Positions 10,821-21,300 of a DNA stretch of 64,000 nucleotides are shown here, one piece after another; the first letter of the stretch is position 1, and each line of letters starts with the position of its first letter. Origin of the DNA: Pleurostoma richardsiae (Eukaryota; Ascomycota; Sordariomycetes; Calosphaeriales; Pleurostomataceae); assembly GCA_030052745.1 (NCBI GenBank), contig JANBVO010000021.1, positions 579,663-643,662 on the forward strand, written 5' to 3'. The notes under the pieces were generated by a model. It was not told the DNA's origin, searched no databases, and was given only the letters and a program-made list of their open reading frames with translations. Position numbers and translations under genes: made by a program.

Positions 10821-11721
10821 CTATCTTCCACTCGAACTGCCCGCAGACCCGGGATCATAGTCGTAACCGTAGTACGCAAGAGGAGATTGCGCGTCGAAAT
10901 ATTTGTCGTCGCCCGTGCTGCCAGTGTCCTGTCCGTCGTAGCTCGCCGCTTGATCGTAGTCGAGCCCGCTGCCGTAGGGTGGAGAATAGTACTGGAGGCT
11001 ATCGTCCACTGGAAGCATCCCGTCCGACTCCCTGCGGCTTCCTCGCTGGCTGCTGCGCTGGCTGCTCGCGGCGTTGTGTCCCCGGGCTACCACATGCTGG
11101 ATGTTCATCCCGCCCCAAGGAAGCCCGGATAGGTCCTCCCCTGCTGCCAGCTCATCGGGCTCAGGGACTCGGTAGGCGCTGCCAGCGTGCTGCTGGTTTC
11201 GTGCCTCGCGCTCCGCGCGTTCTTTGTGATCCCGTGCCTTTTCGCCTGTCGTTTGCCGGTTAGCCTTTCCGTGCTGCATGTAATTAAAGAGGAGGGAAAC
11301 TGGGCAGGAGAAGGCCAAGCGTACGAAACTTCCGCTGCGCAATTCGGTTCTGAATGCGCCGCCTCTCCTCCGGCTCGGTCACTTCTGACCAGTCGTCGCT
11401 GAGTTTGGTCTTCGAAGACTTCGATGAGCTCTGCTTCTTGGAGCTGGAACTAGACGTGGAGTTGTGTTTGGAAGATCTTGTGGACATGCTGTATAGTTCC
11501 TTCTCCGTTTCTGAGCCTGAGTGGGATGTTGATCTCCCGGCCCCTCTATCCCCGGGTGCCGGAACAGTTGCTGAAAGAGTAGGCGATCCTGACTGACGCG
11601 GAGTATTTGAGTCCTCGTCTTCCTCCTCGTACTCTTCGCTCGGCTGTTCGGCCTCGAGAGGTAGCGTCGGTGTGAAATTGAATCCTTCGGCTTTGTCTTC
11701 ACGAGCTTGTTGTGAGGACAT
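10821..11721 (-). CDS. Yap/Pap1-like bZIP basic-region protein without a clear leucine zipper
   Basis: Exons 11325..11721 and 10821..11245 give 273 residues. The intron (GTACGC to ACAG) lies inside the basic region and joins C to GC as Arg. The basic region is RRRIQNRIAQRKFREKARDH at about residues 119-138; N125, A128, Q129 and F132-R133 fit the fungal AP-1 signature NxxAQxxFR. Before it lie acidic Glu/Asp and Ser/Lys-rich disordered stretches. After it the chain reads KERAEREARNQQ and then turns to Gly/Pro/Ser/Tyr-rich sequence, with no leucine heptads. It should be a nuclear DNA-binding protein, but dimerisation by a normal zipper is not visible. A conserved GLPWGGMNIQHVV block follows at about residue 160-180. 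Target genes are unknown. Confidence 0.78.
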
Positions 11722-14700
11722 GTAACGGAAAGGTTACGTCGACTAGAGCTCACACCTTTCGTGTACCTTCCTCAGCCTACCTTTCGTCTGTGTTGTCTCC
11801 CACACTTGGCACTTGTATGAACAGAGCCAGAAGCCAGCAAGTTGCGCCGATATTTAATGAGGAATGCAAAGGGAACGTCTACAAATACTCCAACATGCGG
11901 CAGCCTTGTTATCTGCATGCAAGACGGTAGCAAGAAAACTAAATTGCTAGACAAGGCTTCCTGGAGAGAATGTCGCTATAAAGTGTTGTTATATAACAAC
12001 GGGGCCGTCGTCGCAAGCGGACTAGGGGGGAGAGATGGTTCGTAAGTAGACGGTCTACATCGGGAGATATGACGCGAAACTGCTGGTCAGGAATCCGAGA
12101 AGACGGACAAGACCGAAGCACAAGAGATGCGTCAATGGATGACTGCCTCGAGGTGACGCGACGGAGGCTGATATTGGAGGGATTCCAGTGCAGGGTGGTC
12201 ACTTGAGGAGCATGGTTCATGGTGCAACGGTCGGCAGGGGCGGCGTGGGACTCGGCTGCCAACGTCCATCAAGAAGGGGGGGGGGAAGGGACACGGAAAC
12301 GATGACGATGACTGGGGGGTGTGAGAACTATCCCGCCCGGCTGGAGCAGGATGGGGGTTAGTCAAGAGGATCAAGTGTAGGGAGAGATTGGCTCGACGGT
12401 AGAGACACCTTGCCAGAAAGGACTCTGCAGTGGATGCCTGAGAGCAAGGCATATCCGTCAAGGCAGCAAGCACGCGCTCGCATGCAACGTCAAAAGAAAC
12501 GTATTACAGCACGCAAAAGGCGGACAGGGTAGCCCTGCCCCAGTCTGGTCCAGCGGACGCTTGCGAGTGTCATCAACCCGGTACGGTGTCTGGGCGAATC
12601 CGGGTGGGAAGGATTAGACCCTGCCCGCCGGTGACAAAGCTGAAGGACCCGCCGCGTAGGGCAATGCGAAATACGACGCCCAATGCGGGAAAGTGTCGTG
12701 TTTAAAAATATCCTTTGTACTCTTTCTTTGCTTTCTTCTTCCCCTCTAATCCACCCACTTGGCTGGCGGAGACAGTGACAATGGGAGAGGGACGAGATAA
12801 TTGAAGGGTCTAGTGTGTCAAGACAAGAGTCCGTGGATGGCTGGCCGAAGACATGACAATGTGACGATAAGAAAGCCGATCTCCAGTCAAAGAGCCTACC
12901 CCTAAGATTCTGGGATTGCTACGGCTAGGAGGCTAGGGGTGGAGGGAACAGGTCCTGGACTGGGTTTGGTATGGCACTAGAACGCTACGTCCGCCGGCGG
13001 CGGCGATCTGATGCTCGTGGCTCCTCTTCCAGGGAGGGTCCTTGCATCACTGGGGATAATGATGGCACCCTAGTCCTTCGAACTCGCGCCGGTCCATTGG
13101 ATTCGAGCTATCGCGCTGGTGGCCAGCTCGCTTCCCTCGAGACTTCTAGACGATTTGAAGTTCGGAGTGATTCACACACCCAGATGCTTGGCTGCAGAAG
13201 AGCTGCCCTACCACAACGCCATGACCCAAGGCGCTGTCGGGTTCCTCTTGATAATAGGTGCGGCCGTTGGCGGAGATGCAAATTCCATGAGGCTGTGGGA
13301 TCGTGCTGCCAGCGTGCCCTTGCTGCATGGTATAGTCGACGCGAAGAGCTGGTACCCCTCGTGAACCTAGTCGTTCCATAGTGAGAACGAGGAAGTGTTC
13401 TGGATCAATTGCAGTTATCCATCCAGATCGCCATATTCACACTGATAGCAGGCAGTTCCCGGGCCGATAACTTGTGTGAAAGCATGCCTTGCAAGTCGTA
13501 TCAAAGTGCACGCAGCTCCATGTCTACGCGTCCGGAGTCGATGTCATTCTGCCTCCCGCAATCCATGATCTCCAGGCGCTGCTAGGATGTTGCGGCACCT
13601 ATAAGACAAGAAGGCGGAACTGCATGAGAATAAGCTTAATACCTTACTTTTGCCGCGCCACCCCCGGACGTGTGGATAAGGTAGTATCATCGCCGTTGGG
13701 CGCGCACGCCCTTCAGATTGCACACTAGTAGGAATGCTCTGCCGGAGTCCAACCTCCCATACTCGATTGTGCCTCCTGCTGAATTCGGTTTACCGTATGG
13801 GGCGCTCGTTGAAACAAGATAGATTGAGCTGAGCGACATCGCCAATAGAGCGGCGGAGACGTAGACCGGCAACCCCAGCTGTTCCCGAATTAGACTTCGC
13901 AAGATGAGCCCATCTTTCGGTTTAGCGGCCAGGATCGGCATCACCAATCTCATCTCGTACATACTTGGCGTTGTAGACTTTCTGCGCGTGCGGGGAACAG
14001 AAGGCTCTCCATCTGGTGCAACTGGGACGGGTCTCGTGCGACACACACCACTCCAACATTGCAGGCCGCCCTTGGCAGGAGTCACATCAGATGGCGGTGG
14101 CTGGCTCTCCCGTCGTCGACATGCATCGCAATGCACAACTATGCTGCTAAATATTTCTTGACGATGGATTGGTGGAGACGAGGCGTCAGAGTCCCCGAGC
14201 ATGCTGTACGACCCATTGGGCACAGCTCGCAGATGGCTTGAACCGGTTGTCGAGGCAGAAAAGGCGTGCCGGGTCTGTGACATTGACTCTCACAGGAATC
14301 CTGGACAGGCGGTGTGGGCAACTAACGGTCGTTTGCCTGTCTTTAACCTTGCAACCTTATCGCCCGCGATCAGGCAGCCATCGCACTTGGAACATTGCCT
14401 CGTCGTCCAAGGCATCGTGGGAAGACGCCACTCAACCGCGATCATTTTGTTCTGCCCTGACGCACTTGGTTTCGTAGAGGTCATCGTGACAACCTACGTG
14501 GACCATGGGGACCTCGTCAGCTGTTGACGATTGATCGCCCGACCGTTATGCCGATACTCACTGGTCGAGTGATTCGCAACTGTCCCTAGGTTACGGCTGA
14601 AAGGCCCCTGCTTCAGGGTGGCATTCTTGGACTTTGACTGGTTACCGAGGCAGACCCGGGAGCAGTACCCGGACCGCCATTTGGGGGCCGAGGTGCTAAG

Positions 14701-17062
14701 AATAACGGGACACCTCCTGAAAGACCGGACGGGACATCCGAGCACTTATGGTCTGGCGTCCAATCACCGGGATGCCTAGAGGCCAAGAACATCCAGTGGT
14801 TCAACATCGGGAGACACATATGTGTTTGGCTTTGCTGGTTTGCTCTCGGCAGTCAACTAAAGAGGGGGTGTTGATCCCGCCTGTGGTCCTTCGTGACAGA
14901 TCCTACTAGCCACCTTCCCTCTGGGTCGTAGTCGTAGTCGATGGGACATCTCGCCGGCGAACGACCGTCGACCTTTACAAACAGCTGGGATGGCTTTTGG
15001 TGCAGAACGCCTGGCGTCCCCAGAATCTCCTGGCCACCGATATTCCGAGACGCGGGGAACAGAAAGAAGCCTGAGTCGAGCCAAGGAGAACTATAATTAG
15101 CCATCATAAAATCGTTGCAAGGACCGGGGCTGCTGCTAAAGGTACAGGAGTCTTGAGTGGAGACTTCACCAAGCAGTCAATACCTCCAAACGTTTCTCCA
15201 CAATCGCGCGCCCTTCATGTGTGGCCATCAAGCTGACGATTTCCAGCACCCGGCATGATCGGCCAGCCCAGACTGGCCGAAGCAGGCCCAGGTCGGTCTG
15301 GCGTACGACATCGTACGGGTCGTCGCCGGAGTGGAAGGAGATTAGGAAGCAGGTACGTCACAGCGAGGGCATCCTAGGCATCATAAACCACAATTGGACT
15401 TCCAGATGGCGCACGGTTGAGCAGTTTCCCCCAACTAGAGGAAAGATGAGATAGAAATCGAGCCTCTGCAAGAGGCTGTGACTCATTGTGCAGATCACTG
15501 GGCCTGGAAAACGAGGCTTTGAGTCACCCGGTGATGGGATCCCGCTGCCATGCAGCAGCGCTTGGCGCCATTTGCATCCTTCGAACCTTAAACAAAATAA
15601 TGAGGATCAATCGAGAGGGGGCTGCCCAGCTGAACCGGTGCTCGTGTCGGAAGACGCTTTCCGACTTGCGGAGGTGGCTGAATGACGGGCTTCTTGGAGA
15701 CGGCGATCAAGACCTCCGCCAAAGGTCACGGAAAGGTGAAGGGGGTGCGGGAGAGACGCTGGTGTGGGATGACTCGAAGGTGCAGCTCGGCGGCGTGGCA
15801 TTTGCTTGATCGCGGAAACCGAAGATTGTTGTTCGGAAATCCGAGGCCTTCATACCGTCAATGTCCAGCAAAGGATGGAAACCATGCTCTAAAGGAAGTG
15901 AAGCTCTTCTACTTTGTAGGAAATCCCACGTTGGGACTCGGTTGTGCTTGCCCGCAGCCCCACCGGAAAGGCGAGGCACTTCAAGACTGTCGCGTCATGT
16001 GCACTCGGCAAGTCGACCTTTCGGGCGAGCACCTTCGCCGGCTGCGATAACACCCAGTGACTCTCAAGGCCTCGAGCTTCTTCTGTTCGTCTAATTTGAC
16101 TTCAGACGGAGCATCTCTCAGCATCGTCGACGATTATTATTAGACTCTCCTCAAGAGTGTAAGTAGGCGGACTTTGAGAAGTATGGCCTCTTGGTAACCA
16201 AGCGGGTGCTGTGCACCAGATAGCCTCGCTCTGCCTCCAGCGCCGGCCTCCTGATGGCTTCCTGTCTTATGTCCTGTTGTCCCAGCCTTCCGGAAGAGAC
16301 AGTGTCCGTCCGGAGCGATGTAGGCAAAACCAGTAGAAGCGCCTACAGCCAGCCACGGCTCTCCTCTCGGAAGGGCCGCTTAGGCAAACTTTTTAGCTGA
16401 CACATGTCCGAACGAGTACCCATATGGGGCTCCAACTGCAGCAAGAGTGCCATCACGACAGCGTCGCACATGATGAGGCCTGTGTGGACGTCGAAATAAG
16501 CTCTTCCAAGTTGAAACGATGATCCCTCTCCATGCCTCGGCTGTTTCTTTACGGAGCACACTCCGTACTGCGCTCTGCTTAGGTCAGGTTAATATCCGTC
16601 TTTCGGATTTAAGATAATTTAGACCGCTATCTCGGCATTGGGCCTCCTGGAACATGAGTATGACCCTTTTTTTGTAGCGTTTTCCAGTGCGCGCCAGCCG
16701 ACTGTGGGGGAAGATGGTATAGGACTCTAAATCTCTCTGAAGAAGAGACGGGTGCCGTCGTAAAAGTACTATGAAAAGCTGGCTAAGCATTAGGAGAACT
16801 CCTCCCAAGAGGTCTGCTACTAACAGTTATCCGACTTCCGATTTGACGAATCTCTGGTGAGGAACGGACATAATACTGCTAGAACGTTTCCCTTCCATAA
16901 TTCTTCCCGCGGCGTCAATGCAGAGACAGGCTAGATGAGCCGAATTAAGGCATAATTCGTACACGAGAGCAAATATGGAGCTCAAACGTAGTAATGTACA
17001 TCTTGCTTTACAATACACGGGCCTTCTCAAACACCTGAACTAGGTGTACTGTATGAGTATGC
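11722..17062. other. Gene-poor 5.3 kb region
   Basis: The largest spacer in the window. It begins with the bZIP 5' region (a 60-codon minus-strand ORF, 11772..11954, lies just ahead of the bZIP start and could be an upstream ORF). A G10 run is at about 12277. Between 13.1 and 16.1 kb both strands carry ORFs of 60-200 codons, for example 13687..14283 minus and 15682..16050 plus, but none has a domain I recognise. Minus-strand 14290..14484 has a Cys/His pattern and minus-strand 15112..15350 has protein-like composition; both are treated as possible remnants in the findings. No terminal repeats or transposase motifs were seen. Confidence 0.45.
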
Positions 17063-17755
17063 CTAATAGAACCCCATCTTTTCCCTCTGAGCTCTCCGCT
17101 CGGCAGCATTCCTCTTGAAGCGGACCTCTGCCCGTCGTCGCTCGCCGCCGTCGACCTTGTGCCCTCTCCGGTCTTCCCACATGCCTTCAGTGACGGCAAC
17201 TCGCGCAGCTTTCCCACCCTTCAATGGCAGAGCGTATGGTCCAGCGACGTTGTGACCATGGCGTACGTGGTATCCCTGAACTTTGATGCGCTCTTCCGCC
17301 GGAACTTCTTCAACATCCTTGCCCAGAGGTACGTTCACCACATGTTTCGCCTGGTGTCCTCGGGGATCGACGGGCCCCTCCTCGATCTTGAGCTCGGCGA
17401 CGCCGTTCTCGACGTGTTTTAAGTCGCCTCCAACCCCAAATTTCCCCAATCTATACCTATCCCTCCACCTCATTAGGTATTTCCGCGTCCGAGGCGGTTC
17501 TATACCTAGCTCCTTCAACTGATTTGACGTCAAGGTGAAGAGAGCCTCCCATGTCGGAAACTTGGTGGCATGCTGTCCCAGGCCGCGACCGATGAGCGTC
17601 AAAAACGTCTGGACATCGGGTACGAACGGTATGGGCGACGGTATCTCAGGAGAGCTTGTCGATTTGTGAGTCCACCTCGTTTGGAACGGCCGGATTGTGG
17701 TGCCGCTGGGCCGGAGCAAGGAGCTCAGTGCCGTCTGAAATCGTGGGGCTCTCAT
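17063..17755 (-). CDS. FYV4: Mitochondrial small-subunit ribosomal protein mS41 (Fyv4, IGR domain)
   Basis: One exon, 230 residues. The first 35 residues are rich in Arg/Ser/Thr/Leu and lack acids up to Glu37, a typical mitochondrial presequence. Residues about 45-100 hold the IGR-motif domain: PDVQTFLTLIGRGLGQHATKF, then a TWEALFTLTSNQLKELGI helix pair and the basic RKYLMRWRDRYRLG end. The remainder is a long basic tail ending AERRAQREKMGFY. The IGR family protein Fyv4 is mS41 of the fungal mitoribosome small subunit. The length is in keeping with filamentous-fungal members, which carry a longer tail than yeast. It is transcribed divergently from the Snf2-RING gene. Confidence 0.86.
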   Translation of the reverse strand: MRAPRFQTALSSLLRPSGTTIRPFQTRWTHKSTSSPEIPSPIPFVPDVQTFLTLIGRGLGQHATKFPTWEALFTLTSNQLKELGIEPPRTRKYLMRWRDRYRLGKFGVGGDLKHVENGVAELKIEEGPVDPRGHQAKHVVNVPLGKDVEEVPAEERIKVQGYHVRHGHNVAGPYALPLKGGKAARVAVTEGMWEDRRGHKVDGGERRRAEVRFKRNAAERRAQREKMGFY

Positions 17756-18375
17756 TTCAAACTACAGAGCCATTAGAGACACGTAAGAGGCAGACGAGGA
17801 ACGGAGGTCAATTACCTATGAAGCGCCTGCCATAACACGTCACCGCAAGTTGTACTCCGTAGTCACCGGCCCGCAGCACATCGAGGTTCGCCAAAAATTA
17901 CCGTCGAGGGCCCGAGCTCGAGTCCGGGGGATCACGGAAAGCATTATGTTTTCACCGACACAACTTACGCCCGACGCCACAGAACGCCGATTTCTGAGCC
18001 AATGAGATGCGTCGCAAGGTATGTGGCGCAGACAGAATTTGCTGTTCTTGCCGTGCTCCGTGCAAGGCTGGCAACGGCGCTTGTCATACGCCACCATCCT
18101 AACTAAATCTAAGCCAATCGTGCCCCACTTAGCTCCCGTCTGCCTGCAGCCTTCTCGCCAGTCATATAACTTGAGCGATCGGGCTGCTCTCTCACCCGTT
18201 GTCTTCACAAATTCTGTGTATAAACCGGCTTTGCCTTTTGAGGCTTCAATGCCATACTCCTCCTTCGTTCTGCGCCGCAGATCATCTATAGAGTTAGCGG
18301 GCCAAGAGTTTGGCCACGCGAGGACGCTCTGACGCCTTATCAACGAGACCACTCTCATTAAGCCAGAGCCGCAAG
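17756..18375. promoter_or_regulatory. Divergent promoter between mS41 and the Irc20/SHPRH-like gene
   Basis: About 620 bases shared by two head-to-head genes. A TATAAA box lies at 18219..18224, about 150 bases ahead of the proposed plus-strand ATG. A 223-codon minus-strand ORF crosses it (17840..18511) but shows no family features and overlaps exon 1 of the neighbour, so I read it as chance. Confidence 0.45.
18219..18224 (+). promoter_or_regulatory. Candidate TATA box
   Basis: TATAAA about 150 bases before the ATG at 18376. The position is plausible for a fungal core promoter, but there is no direct support for use. Confidence 0.3.
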
Positions 18376-21300
18376 ATGGGTCGAGCCAAGGCGAACACGA
18401 GGATGCAGCCAATATTGAGTAGGCGCGCTGAGCCGAGCCGCGCTGCGCAAAAGAGTACGCCCCTTCATGTACTGGCGTCAGATACACACGGACTGATTTC
18501 TTGTTAGACATATTTCTGGACAGTCTGCTGGATTTTCTGTCCTCTCTTCCTGCGGGAAATGGCGAGCTTCATGAAGTGGGCCTGAACGGTGGGGAGGGCG
18601 ACGAACGGCCGGCAAAGCGGCTGAGGCTCGCGACCAGCCCCGAGGCCATCACCATTCTTCGCGATGTGTTAGTTATCGCCAGACCTCACAACAAACCTGC
18701 GGATCACGCCTCGTTCCATAGGGAAGACGTTTTGCCCCACTTGAAACTGTCACTCGAAAAGGCCGGATACGCCAAGCCTCTGCCACAGCTTATTATATCA
18801 CCACGGTCCCAGCCTAATGCTGCCGCCAGCGCGGCATTGCTGGTGAAGCCAGAAGAACTTTCAGAGGCCTTAATTCCGATTTTGGCTTTTGTAGAATCCT
18901 GGAGGGACCGTGATGAGGCTGGTGCTGTCTGGACGTCGGCAGATATTTCCTTTGAGCGGCAGGGCAAAACCGACATTCTAAGAGTCGCCTTTGAAGTACA
19001 CTGGAACTTGAGCAATGACTTCTCAAGCTATCTGCAATGGACTCGAAAACGAAGCCACCATGCTCGTAATAATCTCCTCCGGGTTGCCTTTCCTGACATC
19101 TATGCCAACCCCTCCCTAGGAGTAGATGGCTGGTCTCCTCAGGACTTCTATGAGGCCGCGCACGTTCCTGACGTCGATGACACGGAGATGGATGACATGC
19201 GAATTCCTGGCTTGACGTGTGATCTGTACCCTTTCCAACGCCGCGCGATCCAATGGCTACTAAAACGCGAGGGCGTGCGCTGGTCTCGGAACAAAGCTGG
19301 AGTGGATAAGCTCCAGGCTATTCATGATGTTCCAGACAAAATGCCGTTGTCCTTTTTCGAAGGTCGAGATGTTGAAGGCCAAATCTGTTACGTGAGCCCG
19401 GTGTTTAATGTGGTCACTCGAGATCTCGGCCCGTTCCAGGCCTCGGAGCAGGCCATTCGAGGTGGCATTCTTGCTGAGGAAATGGGTCTTGGGAAGACCG
19501 TTGAAATCATCGGGCTTATTCTCCTCCACACGCGACCGTTCGAGCCACCAAAGGTATTCGATGCCTACACCGGCGCATCTGTCACACCCACCTCCGGGAC
19601 CCTCATAGTTGCACCGAACGCTCTAAGAGATCAGTGGGTGTCCGAAATCCGACGCCACGCTCCAATTCTAAGGGTTAAGTCTTATGCTGGAATCGGCCGG
19701 GAACGCTTCCTCGAGCAAGACGAGGAAGCCGCCTTTATCAGCGAGCTTGCCACGTATGATGTGGTCGTCACGACCTACAGTGTCCTCGCTGCTGAGCTGA
19801 ATTTCGCTTTGGTGCCTCCCGATCGAGGTAGGAGAGTGCCGAGGAAGTATCATCGTGCAAAATCTCCGCTCGTGCAGATCTCCTGGTGGCGAGTCTGTAT
19901 GGACGAGGCGCAGATGATTGAAAGCGGGGTGTCGAAGGCCGGCACTGTTGCTCGAATAATACCTCGTATCAATGCTTGGGGAGTCACAGGGACGCCGGTG
20001 AGGGATAAGGTTGATGGTAAGTGACGAGTCACAACTGTTCGGCTTTGGCTGACATATCCGTAAAGATCTTTACGGCCTCCTGGTTTTCTTGCGGCGCGAG
20101 CCGTTCGCGTCTGTCAAACCGGTCTGGAAGGCGTTGATTGAGTCCAGAAGAGACATATTCCGGCAGCTTTTCAATGAACTCACCCTGCGGCATACGAAGA
20201 AGCTGGTGAGGAACGAACTCGCTATACCCAAACAGAAGCGATATGTGATCACTATGCCCTTCACTGCTATTGAGGAGCAATACTATCAGAGCCTTTTCAA
20301 GGAACTAGCGGAAGATTGTGGTCTAGACATCCATGGAGAGCCGATCGACCCCGACTGGGATCCCGAGGAACCAGCAGTTCAGGAAGCCATGCGAACGGCA
20401 CTAGATCGTTTGCGCAAGACAGCCTTGCATCCAGAAGTCGGCGCTCGAAATAGGGAGGCTCTCGGCCATCGAAACGGAGCCATGCGCACTGTTGCAGAGG
20501 TACTCGACGCTATGATCGAGCAGAGTGATAGCGCCATGAGGACCGAGCAGCGGTTATTGCTCTCCCTTCAGCTGAGGAGGGGCCAGTTATTGGAGAACTC
20601 TCCTCGAGTCAAGGAAGCCCTAGCAATATGGCACGATGTTTTGAGCAGCAGCCAAGATATCACATCCGAATGCCGAGCGCAGCTTCAGAGAGAGATTGAT
20701 TTGGCCAAGTCCGTGGAGCGAGCTGCAGCTGCCAGCTCATCCAAACAGGGCCAAGATAGCAGTGACGACGATGTCGAGGAGTGAGTTATTCCCTTCTCTT
20801 GGTTTCCCTTCTCTTGGTGGTCTGCTTGCCTATTCCTCTCCGTGCCTTTATCATCCTCGAAAAAACACTCACATCAAGTAGGGCGATGTCTGCGCGTGTG
20901 AAAGAGGCGAGACAAAGACTTAGATATGCTCTCGAGATTCAACACAAGGCAACTTTCTTCTGCGCAAATGCGTATTTCCAGATCAAGTCGAACGAAGAGA
21001 TGACTTCCCCCGGTTCGGACGATTTCAAACGTCTGGAAGAACAAGAGACAGCATCATACGAAGAAGCCAAGAAGATCCGCAAGGAGCTCCTCCAAGAAGT
21101 ATGTAGCACTAGATCCGTTGTGCGAGAATCTATCTAACCCAGTTCAGAGCCATGGAAAAGCCAGTCTCCTGATGAAGAGGCTATCCGAGACAGCTGCAAA
21201 TCAGGCCTTTACCGTCATTCCCGAGCTCCGGGGGGTTTCCAGCCATGGCATCGAGACGCGCCATGTGGTAGATTCACTTGAGGAACTGTGCGAAGTCCTC

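Noticed and set aside
13687-14283. 198-codon minus-strand ORF as a gene
   Set aside because: Contains scattered Cys pairs and one hydrophobic stretch, but no coherent domain, and plus-strand ORFs of similar size overlap it.
17840-18511. 223-codon minus-strand ORF
   Set aside because: Overlaps exon 1 and promoter of the Snf2-RING gene, no recognisable fold.
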